Shown: piece by piece, positions 1 to 7,609 of the stretch | Numbering within the stretch: position 1 is the stretch's first letter | How the letters are laid out: each line of letters opens with the position of its first letter | IMG/VR virus record: IMGVR_UViG_3300025154_000246 | Location: 1 to 37,775 of that record | DNA length: 37,775 nucleotides | Direction: 5' to 3' (one strand) | DNA from: a virus | Notes under the pieces: generated by a model | Database searches by the model: none | Told to the model about the DNA's origin: nothing | Seen by the model: the letters and a program-made list of their open reading frames with translations, nothing else | Translations under genes and position numbers: made by a program

Positions 1-224
1 GGGCCTCCCTGATCGCCAAGATCACGGCCAATGAGCGGAATACCTTCAATGAGGACCAACTCAAGGGCATGGATATGGGGATGCTCGAATCCATTTCCAA
101 TCTCCTCCCGGCTCCTGCCCCGAACTATTCCGGTCAGGCTCCTGCGGGTCAGGTTGTCAATACTGGTCATGTCGAGGAAGCGTATATCCCGGTAACTCTT
201 TCCCAGAATCTCGGCAAGAAGTAA
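1..224 (+). CDS. C-terminal end of a phage head-morphogenesis protein (partial)
   Basis: Reading from base 3, an open frame runs to TAA at 222-224 and the gene begins outside the window. The visible 73 residues start with a helix-like segment (LIAKITANERNTFNEDQL, then MDMGMLESISNLL), followed by a Pro/Gly/Gln-rich stretch and end in GKK. Segments of this type, a hydrophobic helix with N-x-F-x-E-x-x-L and a weak low-complexity tail, are often found at the C-terminus of phage prohead protease or scaffold proteins. Its position just before the decoration and major capsid genes agrees. The exact family cannot be fixed from the tail alone. Confidence 0.6.
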   Translation, partial: ASLIAKITANERNTFNEDQLKGMDMGMLESISNLLPAPAPNYSGQAPAGQVVNTGHVEEAYIPVTLSQNLGKK

Positions 225-281
225 TCAGTAATTGAAATTGATGCAGTAAACGAATAACTAAAATATAATGGAGGGCTACAA

Positions 282-773
282 ATGGCCGCTACAAATGCAA
301 AAACGATCATCTTGATCGGACGAGGAATCCGGAAAGAGCGAGTGGCAAATGCCGCTATCACTCCGGGACATCTGGTTGAAGTTATGACCACTGGTAAACT
401 GCGAGTTCATGCCACTGCTGGTGGACATGCACAGAAGGCTTTTGCTATCGAAGACGATATGCAGGGTAAGACAATTGCCGATGCTTACGCCGCCAATACT
501 CGCGTACAGTATGAGATCATGGAGCGTGGGGCTGAGGTTAATGCTATTATTGCCAACGGCCAGAATATCGCTATCGGTGACCCCCTGCAGTCTGCTGGCG
601 ATGGCACTTTGGCCAAATACACGGCTCCAACTGAATCAGTATGGGATGATTCTAGCGCCGATACCACCCCGATTGCAGACAACTGTATTGTTGCTTATGC
701 AATGGCAGCTTGTGATATGTCCGGATCGTCTGCTGCTGATCCGACTGGTCGTTGCCCCGTAGAAATCGCGTAA
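282..773 (+). CDS. Head decoration / capsid cement-like protein
   Basis: A 163-residue protein starting at an ATG with GGAGG at 270-274. It is rich in Ala, Gly, Thr and Ile and reads as an all-beta protein (TPGHLVEVMTTGKLRVHATAG, NIAIGDPLQSAGDGTLAKYT). The IAIGDPL...G.G.L.KYT pattern and the rising use of short beta strands resemble small decoration or capsid-stabilising proteins such as the DUF2190/lambda gpD-type group. It sits directly before the major capsid gene, the usual position of such proteins. No signal peptide or membrane segment is seen. It could alternatively be a head fibre subunit; the assignment rests on composition and position. Confidence 0.6.
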   Translation: MAATNAKTIILIGRGIRKERVANAAITPGHLVEVMTTGKLRVHATAGGHAQKAFAIEDDMQGKTIADAYAANTRVQYEIMERGAEVNAIIANGQNIAIGDPLQSAGDGTLAKYTAPTESVWDDSSADTTPIADNCIVAYAMAACDMSGSSAADPTGRCPVEIA

Positions 774-833
774 TATTTCGCTGCCTGGTTGGTGGCATAA
801 AAGTTTTTTGAGATAAACTCGTAGGAGGAAGCA

Positions 834-1907
834 ATGAATAAAACGTATGGAAATGCTGGGATTGAATTTATCCAGAATGGTGCCGGGTCTGGCCCCGTAT
901 CGCAGAAACTGATGGCTGGCGGAATGTCGGTTGGTCTGCTCAAACCCTGGATTGGCGCTGATGGAAATCCATATGCCGTTGTCTATAATAGTGGACAGCC
1001 GCAGGTAGTTCGAGTTAACGCCGCTACTCTCCGCAAAGACGAATGGAAGGAACTCGACTCTGCAGTCATGTTTGCTGCCCAGGAAAGGCTTGTTGGCGTA
1101 GCTGATCTATATTCCCGGAATCTGGTATATCGGATTGGCAATGGTCTTGGGAAAACCGTTCTTGAGTATGAGGACATCTCCGAGTTGACCGCCGCCGAAC
1201 TGACCATGGATGCGGTTACTCCGAGCAAGCGCGACCGGCCCGAAACAACCTTGAAGTATTTGCCACTGCCCATCGTTCATAAAGATTTTCAGTATAATAT
1301 CCGGACCCTGACCGCCTCCCGGAACGGCAGCACTCCTCTGGATACCACCACGGCCACCATGGCCGCTCGGGTTGTTGCAGAGAAGATCGAGGAGATGCTG
1401 TTTGCTGGTGTTTCTTCCTATGCTTACGGTGGCGGAACGATTTATGGCTACTTAGACCACCCCCAGGCCAATGATGTCACCTTGACGGCAAATTGGGACG
1501 CCTCCGGCAAGACTGGTGAGCAGATTCTTGATGACGTTCGGGAAATGAAACAGGCTTCCATCGATTCCCATTTCTACGGTCCCTGGGTTCTATATGTGCC
1601 GACTTCGTATGAGACTGTTCTCGACGATGATTACAAGGCTGAATCCGACAAGACCATTCGTCAGCGCATCCTGGAAATCGCCGGCATTACCGAGGTCAAA
1701 GTCGTTGATAAACTGACCGCTGATAACGTTATCCTGGTCCAGATGACTTCGGATGTTGTTCGGATGGTCGAAGGTCTGCCCCTTACCACTGTTGAGTGGA
1801 CTGAGGGTGGTGGGATGACTACGAATTACAAGGTCATGACGATCATGGTGCCGCAGATTCGGGCTGATCAGAATGGCAATTGTGGTGTAACGATCCTGAA
1901 GGCTTAA
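834..1907 (+). CDS. Major capsid protein (HK97-fold, encapsulin-like family)
   Basis: A 357-residue protein with a strong ribosome site (GGAGGAA, 824-830). It forms the head shell. After a variable N-terminus comes a helix with LRKDEWKELDSAV and then a long E-loop/P-domain region. The C-terminal third carries the pattern seen in HK97-fold shells of the encapsulin-like type: a helix with IRQRILEIAGITEVKVVDKL, then NVILVQMTSDVVRMVEGLPLTT, a Gly-rich EGGGMTTNYKV turn and VPQIRADQNGNCGV at the end. No N-terminal delta domain or protease site is obvious. Placed between the decoration gene and the neck genes, it is the only shell candidate in the window. A hairpin follows the stop codon, consistent with high separate expression. 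Confidence 0.88.
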   Translation: MNKTYGNAGIEFIQNGAGSGPVSQKLMAGGMSVGLLKPWIGADGNPYAVVYNSGQPQVVRVNAATLRKDEWKELDSAVMFAAQERLVGVADLYSRNLVYRIGNGLGKTVLEYEDISELTAAELTMDAVTPSKRDRPETTLKYLPLPIVHKDFQYNIRTLTASRNGSTPLDTTTATMAARVVAEKIEEMLFAGVSSYAYGGGTIYGYLDHPQANDVTLTANWDASGKTGEQILDDVREMKQASIDSHFYGPWVLYVPTSYETVLDDDYKAESDKTIRQRILEIAGITEVKVVDKLTADNVILVQMTSDVVRMVEGLPLTTVEWTEGGGMTTNYKVMTIMVPQIRADQNGNCGVTILKA

Positions 1908-1938
1908 TCCGCGCCCACAAAGAAGGCAAAATGATATT

Positions 1939-1965
1939 AGAATGGTGGGCGCAATCCACCATTCT
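1939..1965 (+). terminator. Hairpin after the major capsid gene
   Basis: A perfect 10-bp inverted repeat (AGAATGGTGG, 7-nt loop, CCACCATTCT) lies 31 bases after the capsid stop. It is followed by ATTTC rather than a long T tract, so it is probably a weak or partial terminator, or an RNA-stabilising end that sets capsid mRNA level. Confidence 0.55.
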
Positions 1966-1997
1966 ATTTCATCCAAATAACCAGCAAGGAGGATCTT

Positions 1998-2471
1998 ATG
2001 GACCTTTTAAAATACAGAAAGAAAGCGAAAACAGGCCGGCACTGCTTCAAGTTTGATGGAAAGAGGTATTCGGTAGTGCCAGGCGATGTAGTTGAAGTTG
2101 AGGAATCTGCTCTTGGTTCTTTTGTCGAGGATTATGATTCTTTGACTCCGGTAACCAAAAGGACCAGTTTGCCGATAGCAAAAGAGGCAGATTTAACCGA
2201 TACATCCAGCGGTCTGGCTTTGGTTAAAGTATCCAGGTGGATGTACAACATTATCAATCATGACAATCCCGGCAAGCCTTTGAATGACAAGCCAATGAAA
2301 AAGGCTGAGGCTGAAAAGATTATTGGTGAGATGCGAGAAATCAAAAAAGAACTCAGTGAACTCGACTGGGATGCTCTGATCGGTATTATGGAAGAGGAAG
2401 AAATTGAGATCCTCGAAGAGTATGAAACCGAAGATCAACTGCGTGAAGCAATCCTGATCGCCCGTGGCTGA
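1998..2471 (+). CDS. Hypothetical acidic protein downstream of the capsid
   Basis: A 157-residue protein with AAGGAGG at 1985-1991. The first 35 residues form a basic beta-rich segment (LLKYRKKAKTGRHCFKFDGK, then YSVVPGDVVEVEE), a type seen in small phage head-associated proteins. The rest is charged and helical, ending in a strongly acidic helix (EEEEIEILEEYETEDQLREAI). No family is recognised. The gene overlaps the next by eight bases and follows a hairpin, so it is the first gene of the segment carrying the sugar cassette. A head-completion or assembly role is possible from position only. Confidence 0.75.
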   Translation: MDLLKYRKKAKTGRHCFKFDGKRYSVVPGDVVEVEESALGSFVEDYDSLTPVTKRTSLPIAKEADLTDTSSGLALVKVSRWMYNIINHDNPGKPLNDKPMKKAEAEKIIGEMREIKKELSELDWDALIGIMEEEEIEILEEYETEDQLREAILIARG

Positions 2472-3129
2472 TTTCTGGGAAATCCCGGCATTATGGCCAG
2501 GGTCAACTGTCTTCATTATCGGTGGTGGAGTCAGTCTTTTAAAACAGGATTTATCACTCATCCATAATCACCGAGTGGTTGGAGTGAATCAGGCATACAA
2601 ACTCGGCCCTTGGATTGACGCCTGCTGGTTCGGGGATAAGGGATGGTACGAAGAGAACTTGCCGGCAATAAGTAAATATGGTGGGTTGATTGCTACTTGT
2701 GCAGCCACCCTTCCAGAACAAAGAAAAGCCAGGGTGAAATATGTTGGTAGAAGCAAACCATCTGGAATTGAGGTCAAAAGAAGAAATGGCATTGCCTGGA
2801 ATGGCAACTCCGGTGCTTCGGCGATCAATTTTGCCTACTGGCTTGGAGCAAAAACTGTCGTCCTACTCGGCTTCGATATGCAGAACCCGGATGATCCAAA
2901 GGATACGCAGTCTCATTGGCACAACGACTATGAAGTCAGGTTCGACAAAAAAGCGGGAAGACTTCATGACCCATACCCAAAGTTTATGAAGTACTGGCCA
3001 GCAATAGCCAGGGATGCAAATCAGGTAGGATTGAAAATTATAAACGCAACAATTGGCGGCGCTCTTGAAACATTTGAACGAAAACCATTAGAGGCCATAT
3101 GTCAGGATTTATTAGCCCATACGTTGTAA
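2464..3129 (+). CDS. Rossmann-fold MptE/DUF115-like protein
   Basis: A 221-residue protein starting at a GTG inside the end of the previous gene. It contains FIIGGGVSLL near the N-terminus (a Rossmann glycine loop), VVGVNQAYKLGPWIDACWFGD, then GNSGASAINFAYWLGAKTVVLLGFDM and an aromatic/His segment SHWHNDYEVRF. This combination (G-x-G-x-S-L, N-x-x-x...D, N-x-G-x-x-A, L-L-G-F-D) marks the family annotated as DUF115 or 6-hydroxymethylpterin diphosphokinase MptE-like, which in phages and bacterial surface loci accompanies glycosyltransferases and sugar modification of proteins. The true reaction in phages is not established. It overlaps the acyltransferase gene by 31 bases and opens the sugar cassette. 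Confidence 0.75.
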   Translation: MADFWEIPALWPGSTVFIIGGGVSLLKQDLSLIHNHRVVGVNQAYKLGPWIDACWFGDKGWYEENLPAISKYGGLIATCAATLPEQRKARVKYVGRSKPSGIEVKRRNGIAWNGNSGASAINFAYWLGAKTVVLLGFDMQNPDDPKDTQSHWHNDYEVRFDKKAGRLHDPYPKFMKYWPAIARDANQVGLKIINATIGGALETFERKPLEAICQDLLAHTL

Positions 3130-3596
3130 TTGATCGAGGGGTCAAGTTAGCTCTGACTACTAAAGTCTTCCATTTTGTTGTCCTGAGAGACAACGTGGAG
3201 ATTGGTGAGAACTCGATTGTCGGCCATAATGTAGTGATTGAAAGAGATACCAAGATCGGCAACAATACGACGATTCAGTCTCAATGCCACATTACAGCAG
3301 AAGCAATCATTGGGGATAATGTTTTCTTTGGTCCGGGAGTAGTAATGACCAATGAGAAGAATATTGCAAATCAGGGTCGGGCAGTTCCAAAGATCGAGCG
3401 GGCTGTTATTGGAAATGGCGCTCGGATTGGAGCTGGTGCTGTGCTTGCCCCTGGTGTCAATATCGGGGAAAATGCTTTTGTTCATGCCAATGCTTTTGTT
3501 ACGAAAGATATCCCGGCTGGTGAAATTTGGGGAACACCTCATGGAAAGAGCAGGGCGGTCAAGATTGGAACAGTGCCGGAGAGTGAATGGCTATGA
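3099..3596 (+). CDS. Hexapeptide-repeat (left-handed beta helix) acyltransferase
   Basis: A 165-residue protein built mostly from [LIV]-G-x4 hexapeptide turns: VEIGENSIVGHNVVIER, TKIGNNTTIQSQCHI, AIIGDNVFFGPGVV, then AVIGNGARIGAGAVLAPGV and IGENAFVHANAFVTKD. An IPAGEIWGTPHGKSR segment closes the helix, as in sugar O- or N-acetyltransferases (WbbJ/PglD-like) where the IPAG...GxPA motif ends the repeat. Members are trimeric and transfer acetyl groups, usually from acetyl-CoA, to sugars or nucleotide sugars. The loop TNEKNIANQGR probably borders the active site, but a definite catalytic His cannot be chosen (candidates in GHNVV and CHI). It lies between the MptE-like and glycosyltransferase genes, which supports sugar modification as its job. 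Confidence 0.88.
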   Translation: MSGFISPYVVIDRGVKLALTTKVFHFVVLRDNVEIGENSIVGHNVVIERDTKIGNNTTIQSQCHITAEAIIGDNVFFGPGVVMTNEKNIANQGRAVPKIERAVIGNGARIGAGAVLAPGVNIGENAFVHANAFVTKDIPAGEIWGTPHGKSRAVKIGTVPESEWL

Positions 3597-4222
3597 TTGA
3601 TCAGATCCCCTCAATAGTCGTTTGCCTTCGCTCTGGCGGTGATTATTACCCAGGCCATGTAAGAGCACTCGCAAGACAGATTGAACGCAATGCGACGATT
3701 CCTTATCGTTTTGTTTGCTATACAGATCAGGTTGATGAACTCCTGGAAATAGAGACCGTCGAACTTGAAAAGAATTATCCCGGATGGTGGTCTTGTGTCG
3801 AGCTTTGGAAACACCAGGGGCCGACAATTGCCATTGGCTTGGACACGTTGGTCCTGAAGAACATCGATGACCTCCTAAAGATGGTCTGCCATATTCCGGA
3901 AGAGGATTTCTTTTTGTTGGATTCGTTCTTTCATCCCGGTGAGTTTATAAATGGAATGCAGGCTTGGAATGGTGATTGGTCTTGGTTGTATGACGAGTTT
4001 GACTTTGAGAAGGAATCAAAACTCCATCGTGGTGATGAAAATTACCAGATAGACGCTCTGCTGATTAAAGGCATTGATATTACGGCAATTCAGGAATACT
4101 TCGAAGGGATTTGTAGTTATAAGCGCCATGTCCGAAAAGGCCTTGTAAAAGATCCAGGAATCATCATTTTTCATGGAGATCCTAAGCCATGGCGGACGAA
4201 TCTGTGGAGGTTAGTGGAATGA
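3587..4222 (+). CDS. Glycosyltransferase-like protein, first paralogue
   Basis: A 211-residue soluble protein. The start at 3587 has GGAG five bases upstream; an ATG at 3593 that overlaps the preceding stop is the alternative. The layout is that of a GT-A-type transferase: SIVVCLRSGGDYYPGHVRAL at the N-terminus, ATIPYRFVCYTD, NYPGWWSCVELW, then GPTIAIGLDTLVLKNIDDLL at the usual nucleotide-sugar/metal site, AWNGDWSWLYDEFD and FHGDPKPW at the end. The site expected to be D-x-D reads L-D-T-L, as in some GT8-like and DUF5672-type proteins. It is clearly homologous to the next gene. Substrate is unknown; position suggests glycosylation of a virion or host-surface target. Confidence 0.78.
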   Translation: MAMIDQIPSIVVCLRSGGDYYPGHVRALARQIERNATIPYRFVCYTDQVDELLEIETVELEKNYPGWWSCVELWKHQGPTIAIGLDTLVLKNIDDLLKMVCHIPEEDFFLLDSFFHPGEFINGMQAWNGDWSWLYDEFDFEKESKLHRGDENYQIDALLIKGIDITAIQEYFEGICSYKRHVRKGLVKDPGIIIFHGDPKPWRTNLWRLVE

Positions 4223-4866
4223 GGTCAACAATGCCGGTATTTGCCTGTGTACTGAAGCTTGGGGGAGATTATATAGAAGAGCACGTCCGACAAATACCGG
4301 CGCAGGTACGAGCAAATACGACGATTCCTTATGACTTCATTTGTTTTACAGATTCCAAGGAAAAGATTGATGGCGTTGTCTCTATTCCCTTGATCAATAA
4401 CTGGCCTGGCTGGTGGTCTGTACCTGAGGTATTCCGGAATGTCGGCCCGACAGTTGTGACTGGGATTGACACGATGATCAGAGGGAATATTGACGACCTG
4501 TTCAAGGTGGCTACTGACTCCACCGAAAAAGACTTTTGGATGATTCGTTCTTTCCGGCCACCAGTTAGAACTATCTCAGGGATTATGGCCTGGAATGGGG
4601 ATTGGTCCTGGCTGTATGAACAATTCGATTATGAGAAATTTTCCAAGCAGCTTCGTGGGGAAGAGGATTATACGAACGCCAAACTGAGAGAGAAAAGAGT
4701 TATTCCGAAAATATTACAAGACGCTTTCCCGGAGAGCATCTATTCATACAAGCGGCACTGTTCTGGTGGGATATCCTCGAACTGTAAAGTTCTTGTTTTC
4801 CATGGCAAACCCAGGCCGTTTGAAGTTCCAACCCTTTGGCAAGAAATCGTAAAGGAGCATGCATGA
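4219..4866 (+). CDS. Glycosyltransferase-like protein, second paralogue
   Basis: A 215-residue product from the ATG at 4219, chosen because it overlaps the preceding stop as ATGA and has GGAGG at 4206-4210; an in-frame ATG at 4189 lacks such support. It shares every block with the previous protein: LGGDY, NTTIPYDFICFTD, NWPGWWSVPEVFR, GPTVVTGIDTMIRGNIDDLF, AWNGDWSWLYEQFDYEK, IYSYKRH and VFHGKPRP. The pair therefore arose by tandem duplication and then diverged. As in its partner, the metal-binding D-x-D is replaced by I-D-T. Two transferases in a row could add successive sugars, or one may act on a different acceptor. Confidence 0.78.
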   Translation: MRSTMPVFACVLKLGGDYIEEHVRQIPAQVRANTTIPYDFICFTDSKEKIDGVVSIPLINNWPGWWSVPEVFRNVGPTVVTGIDTMIRGNIDDLFKVATDSTEKDFWMIRSFRPPVRTISGIMAWNGDWSWLYEQFDYEKFSKQLRGEEDYTNAKLREKRVIPKILQDAFPESIYSYKRHCSGGISSNCKVLVFHGKPRPFEVPTLWQEIVKEHA

Positions 4867-5540
4867 AAGATCCGATTTTAGTAGTTGGTTGCGCCCGTTC
4901 TGGAACGTCTATGACGGCAGGCATGCTTAATATCTGTGGGGCTTTTGGTGGGGAGATGTATGGCCCTAGTATTGATGCCCAGAAGGGGATGTTCGAGAAC
5001 TGCAAACTCCGAAACGATATTGTAAAACCATATCTGAAGAAGATTGGCGCTGATCCAATGGGCCAGAAGCCACTCCCGAACAATCGCCAGGTCTTTGAAG
5101 TTTCCCAGCCGGAAGCTGATCACTGGAGAGATATCGTTCAACGGCTTATGATGTCTCAGGGGTATAAAAGTGGTGAATGGTTTTGTAAATGCACCAAGGC
5201 TGCTGGAATGTGGTACATGTGGCATAAAGCCTTTCCAAAAGCGAAGTGGATCATCATTCACCGGAACCACAAAGATATTATTAGGAGTTGCCAATTAACG
5301 CGATTCATGCGAGCATACCGGGATGAAGCCGGCTGGCAGTCTTGGATAGATCAGCACGAGAAAAGATTCGCAGAAATGCATACTGCCAAGCTTGATATTT
5401 TCGGCTTCTGGCCGTCTCGTCTTTGTGCTGGAGATTGGGATTACGCCAGGCAGCTGATAGAGAGCGTTGGGTTGGTGTTTAATGAACCGATGGTCAAGGC
5501 ATTTATCGAGCCAAAATGGTTCAATGAGGAGGGCAAGTAA
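4863..5540 (+). CDS. PAPS-dependent sulfotransferase family protein
   Basis: A 225-residue product from ATG 4863, which overlaps the previous stop as ATGA and has AGGAG just upstream; the longer in-frame ATG at 4836 would overlap more and has no site. Residues 9-16 are GCARSGTS, the 5'-phosphosulfate-binding loop of sulfotransferases. Residues 133-142 (HRNHKDIIRS) give the R-x7-S 3'-phosphate-binding motif (R134, S142). The length fits the family. Such enzymes move sulfate from PAPS to a hydroxyl or amino group on sugars, proteins or small molecules. As last gene of the sugar cassette it may sulfate the glycan made by its neighbours. The acceptor cannot be read from sequence. Confidence 0.87.
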   Translation: MKDPILVVGCARSGTSMTAGMLNICGAFGGEMYGPSIDAQKGMFENCKLRNDIVKPYLKKIGADPMGQKPLPNNRQVFEVSQPEADHWRDIVQRLMMSQGYKSGEWFCKCTKAAGMWYMWHKAFPKAKWIIIHRNHKDIIRSCQLTRFMRAYRDEAGWQSWIDQHEKRFAEMHTAKLDIFGFWPSRLCAGDWDYARQLIESVGLVFNEPMVKAFIEPKWFNEEGK

Positions 5541-5908
5541 TGGCTCGCGTAACTGATATCGAAGTCTTTGCCATTATCGATACCACTTTGACCGATATTA
5601 ATGTTTTTATCAATACAGCAAATATGATGGTAACTTCCTGGCTGGAAACGGCTGGGTTGACTGATGAAACCTTGAAGGAGATTGAGAGATATCTTGCTGC
5701 CCATGCATTGAGCGTGCAGGATCAGAGAGTGAAATCAGTTGGCGTTGATGTCCTTTCCGAATCTTATCAGGGACAGTGGGGGATGGGCCTGAATGGCACT
5801 AGTTATGGCCAGATGGCAATCCTTTTGGATACTTCCGGGACTCTCGGAAAGATAGCCAAAAACGGGTATAGCAAATCTGCCTCTCTAAATACGATTGGGT
5901 ATCACTGA
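5540..5908 (+). CDS. Head-tail connector (gp6-like adaptor)
   Basis: A 122-residue protein coupled to the sulfotransferase gene by TAATG. The N-terminal half is helical (TDIEVFAIIDTTLTDINVFINTA, WLETAGLTDETLKEIERYLAAHAL) and matches the small helical adaptor that docks onto the portal, HK97 gp6 / SPP1 gp15 type, in which an AH-rich helix ends with RYLAAHxL. The second half is Gly/Ser-rich (GQWGMGLNGTSYGQMAILLD), again as in these adaptors. It is first of a run of four neck genes. Confidence 0.78.
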   Translation: MARVTDIEVFAIIDTTLTDINVFINTANMMVTSWLETAGLTDETLKEIERYLAAHALSVQDQRVKSVGVDVLSESYQGQWGMGLNGTSYGQMAILLDTSGTLGKIAKNGYSKSASLNTIGYH

Positions 5909-6264
5909 TGAACCTCGGAAAGTTCTTCAATCAGAAAGCTGTTTACTGGGGAGCACCAACTCCGGATGGGTATGGTGGATATACTTATGGCGAGCCGGTT
6001 GAGGTAGATGTTCGCTGGACTGTAAAGCAAGAGAAGTTTTTGACTTCTCAAGGTGCTGGAAATGGAGTTGAAGAAATCCTTTCCAGGGTTGTAGTTCTTT
6101 CTGAAACCGATTTTGATATGAAAGGTAGAATGGCTTTGATGTTATTGGCGGATGTCGATAGTAGCGGAACTCCAGAAACAGAAGATGCACTGACCATCGA
6201 AGGTTTTGAGAAGATCCCGATAATCAAAGCGGATCAATTTTTACGGAAAGCATTTTTGGTATGA
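5908..6264 (+). CDS. Head-closure protein (SPP1 gp16-like)
   Basis: A 118-residue beta-rich protein that begins on the A of the previous stop codon. Features are an N-terminal KAVYWGAPTPDGYGGYTYGEPVEVDVRW, typical for the phage head-tail joining family (SPP1 gp16 / phi-type head closure) where a conserved P-D-G-x-G-x-x-x...V-x-x-R-W leads into a beta barrel, then SRVVVLSETDFDMKGRMALM and IPIIKADQFLRKAFL. It would seal the connector after packaging and offer the tail-docking surface. Assignment by motif and order is strong. Confidence 0.78.
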   Translation: MNLGKFFNQKAVYWGAPTPDGYGGYTYGEPVEVDVRWTVKQEKFLTSQGAGNGVEEILSRVVVLSETDFDMKGRMALMLLADVDSSGTPETEDALTIEGFEKIPIIKADQFLRKAFLV

Positions 6265-6725
6265 GCGAACTGAAAGGATTATCGCTGGTTTTGAAGAATC
6301 TGAACAAAGCCATTTCAGATATCGAACTCCATACCAAGGAAGGTTTGACCGAAGCTGCTCTGGTAGTAAAATACGATTCTGTTAAAGGAACACCAATTGA
6401 CCTTGGTAATCTTAGAAATAGCGCATTCATTCTAGTAACTGATCAACGAGAAGATAATCCGACACCAAACTTTACAGGATCTGATGCCGGTAAAATGGCA
6501 AGTGATCATTCAAGTCAAATATCTGAAGGAAGAGGCATTGTAAATAAAGGAAAACATAAATTCAATGCGATAGTAGGATATACAGCTAATTATGCTTTAT
6601 GGGTTCACGAGATGCCGTCGCATTACAATTTCAATTCTGGTTCAAATAAGTTTCTTGAAAAGGCGTTGTTCAAAAATAAAAATCGAATTCTTCAGATCCT
6701 GGTTAAGCACGCAAAACTGAAATAA
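6261..6725 (+). CDS. HK97 gp10-like tail-completion protein
   Basis: A 154-residue protein overlapping the previous gene by four bases. It has an N-terminal helix (LKGLSLVLKNLNKAISDIELHTKEGLTEAALVVKYDSVKGTPIDLGNLRNSAF), the arrangement of the HK97 gp10 family: a long helix, then T-P-x-D-x-G-x-L-R-x-S. The C-terminal half has VGYTANYALWVHEMPSHYNF and FLEKALF, also family hallmarks (Y-A-x-x-V-H-E). It acts at the head-tail joint. Confidence is high for the family. Confidence 0.85.
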   Translation: MSELKGLSLVLKNLNKAISDIELHTKEGLTEAALVVKYDSVKGTPIDLGNLRNSAFILVTDQREDNPTPNFTGSDAGKMASDHSSQISEGRGIVNKGKHKFNAIVGYTANYALWVHEMPSHYNFNSGSNKFLEKALFKNKNRILQILVKHAKLK

Positions 6726-6726
6726 T

Positions 6727-7128
6727 ATGAATTCTCCTTCTAAAGACATAAAAGATTACCTACTGGATAAATCGGACGATTCCAATTCAATCCTTGATTT
6801 TACTTTCGGAACAAATCTTTTCATTTCTCTTTTACCAGAAACTCCCGTATTGGCCACAGCCATATTCGATACATCAGGAATGACCCCCGATCCAACCAAT
6901 ATCAGGAATCCCACTATTCAGATATTGGTTAGAGGGAAGGTTGGTGGATATGAAGCGGCTTGGGCAAAGATGGAAGCAATCATGGCTGAACTTCATGCTT
7001 TAGCAAATACAACGATAAACAGTACACTTTACATATTGATTTGGAAATTAACAGAACCATTTCATGTTGGGAATGATACACAAGGAAGGCCGATTTTTTC
7101 GTGCAATCTGCGGATCAAAAGGGCGTAA
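6727..7128 (+). CDS. Tail terminator-like protein
   Basis: A 133-residue protein starting at ATG 6727, one base after the preceding stop. It has SPSKDIKDYLLDKSDDSNSI at the N-terminus, a central IRNPTIQILVRGKVGGYEAAW and a C-terminal NSTLYILIWKLTEPFHVGNDTQGRPIFSCNLRIKR. The order helix, P-x-x-Q-I-x-V-R, Y..a...a..i...L, then I-x-x-x-x-P-x-x-x-G-x-D-x-x-G-R-x-x-x-S-x-N fits the minor-capsid/tail-terminator family (lambda gpU, SPP1 gp17 group). Placement immediately before the tail tube gene agrees. Confidence 0.8.
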   Translation: MNSPSKDIKDYLLDKSDDSNSILDFTFGTNLFISLLPETPVLATAIFDTSGMTPDPTNIRNPTIQILVRGKVGGYEAAWAKMEAIMAELHALANTTINSTLYILIWKLTEPFHVGNDTQGRPIFSCNLRIKRA

Positions 7129-7152
7129 CAGTTAAAACAATAGGAGGACATT

Positions 7153-7566
7153 ATGTCAAATGCGGTATCTGGTGTAGGAACGACCTTCAAACGGTCGAAC
7201 ATGTTGAGCAGCGCGACCTTTGCAGCAATTGCAGAGATCAACAGCATTAAAGGCCCAGACAAGAAACGGAATGTTATTGATGTTACCAGCCTGGATTCGA
7301 CTGGTGGATATCGGGAGTTCATTGCTGCCTTCAGGGATGGCGGTCAGGTAGTAATGAACTTTACCCGGGATGGTTATGACGACATGAATGATGACTTCGA
7401 GATTGAAACTCTCGTTGATTATCAGATCGTCTTCCCTGGATCAATTGGTACATTCGAGTTCTCCGGCCTTGTAACCGACATCGGCAATTCTATTCCATTG
7501 GACGATAAGATTACTATGTCAGTAACGATCAAAGTCAGCGGCCAGAGTGGATTCCAGTCCACCTAA
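7153..7566 (+). CDS. Major tail tube protein
   Basis: A 137-residue protein with a very good ribosome site (TAGGAGGACATT). The beta-sandwich pattern IAEINSIKGPDKKRNVIDVTSLDSTGGYREFIAAFRDGGQVVMNF is a recognised signature of siphovirus tail tube proteins (I-x-x-I-x-G-P, V-T-x-x-D-S/T, G-x-x-E-F-I-x-G-x-x-D-G-G). A second half with YQIVFPGSIGTFEFSGLVTDIGNSIPLDDKITMSVTIKVSG completes the fold. It polymerises into the hexameric tail tube. Its place before the tail chaperone and tape measure genes is canonical. Confidence 0.9.
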   Translation: MSNAVSGVGTTFKRSNMLSSATFAAIAEINSIKGPDKKRNVIDVTSLDSTGGYREFIAAFRDGGQVVMNFTRDGYDDMNDDFEIETLVDYQIVFPGSIGTFEFSGLVTDIGNSIPLDDKITMSVTIKVSGQSGFQST

Positions 7567-7609
7567 AAAGTAGTTCAACCAGCAACAAATAACCAAGAAG
7601 AGGGAAAGA

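Noticed and set aside
232-269. Promoter-like TTGAAA and TATAAT before the decoration gene
   Set aside because: Spacing is about 26 bases, well above the usual 17, and the start point would fall inside the ribosome site. Read-through from upstream head genes is more likely.
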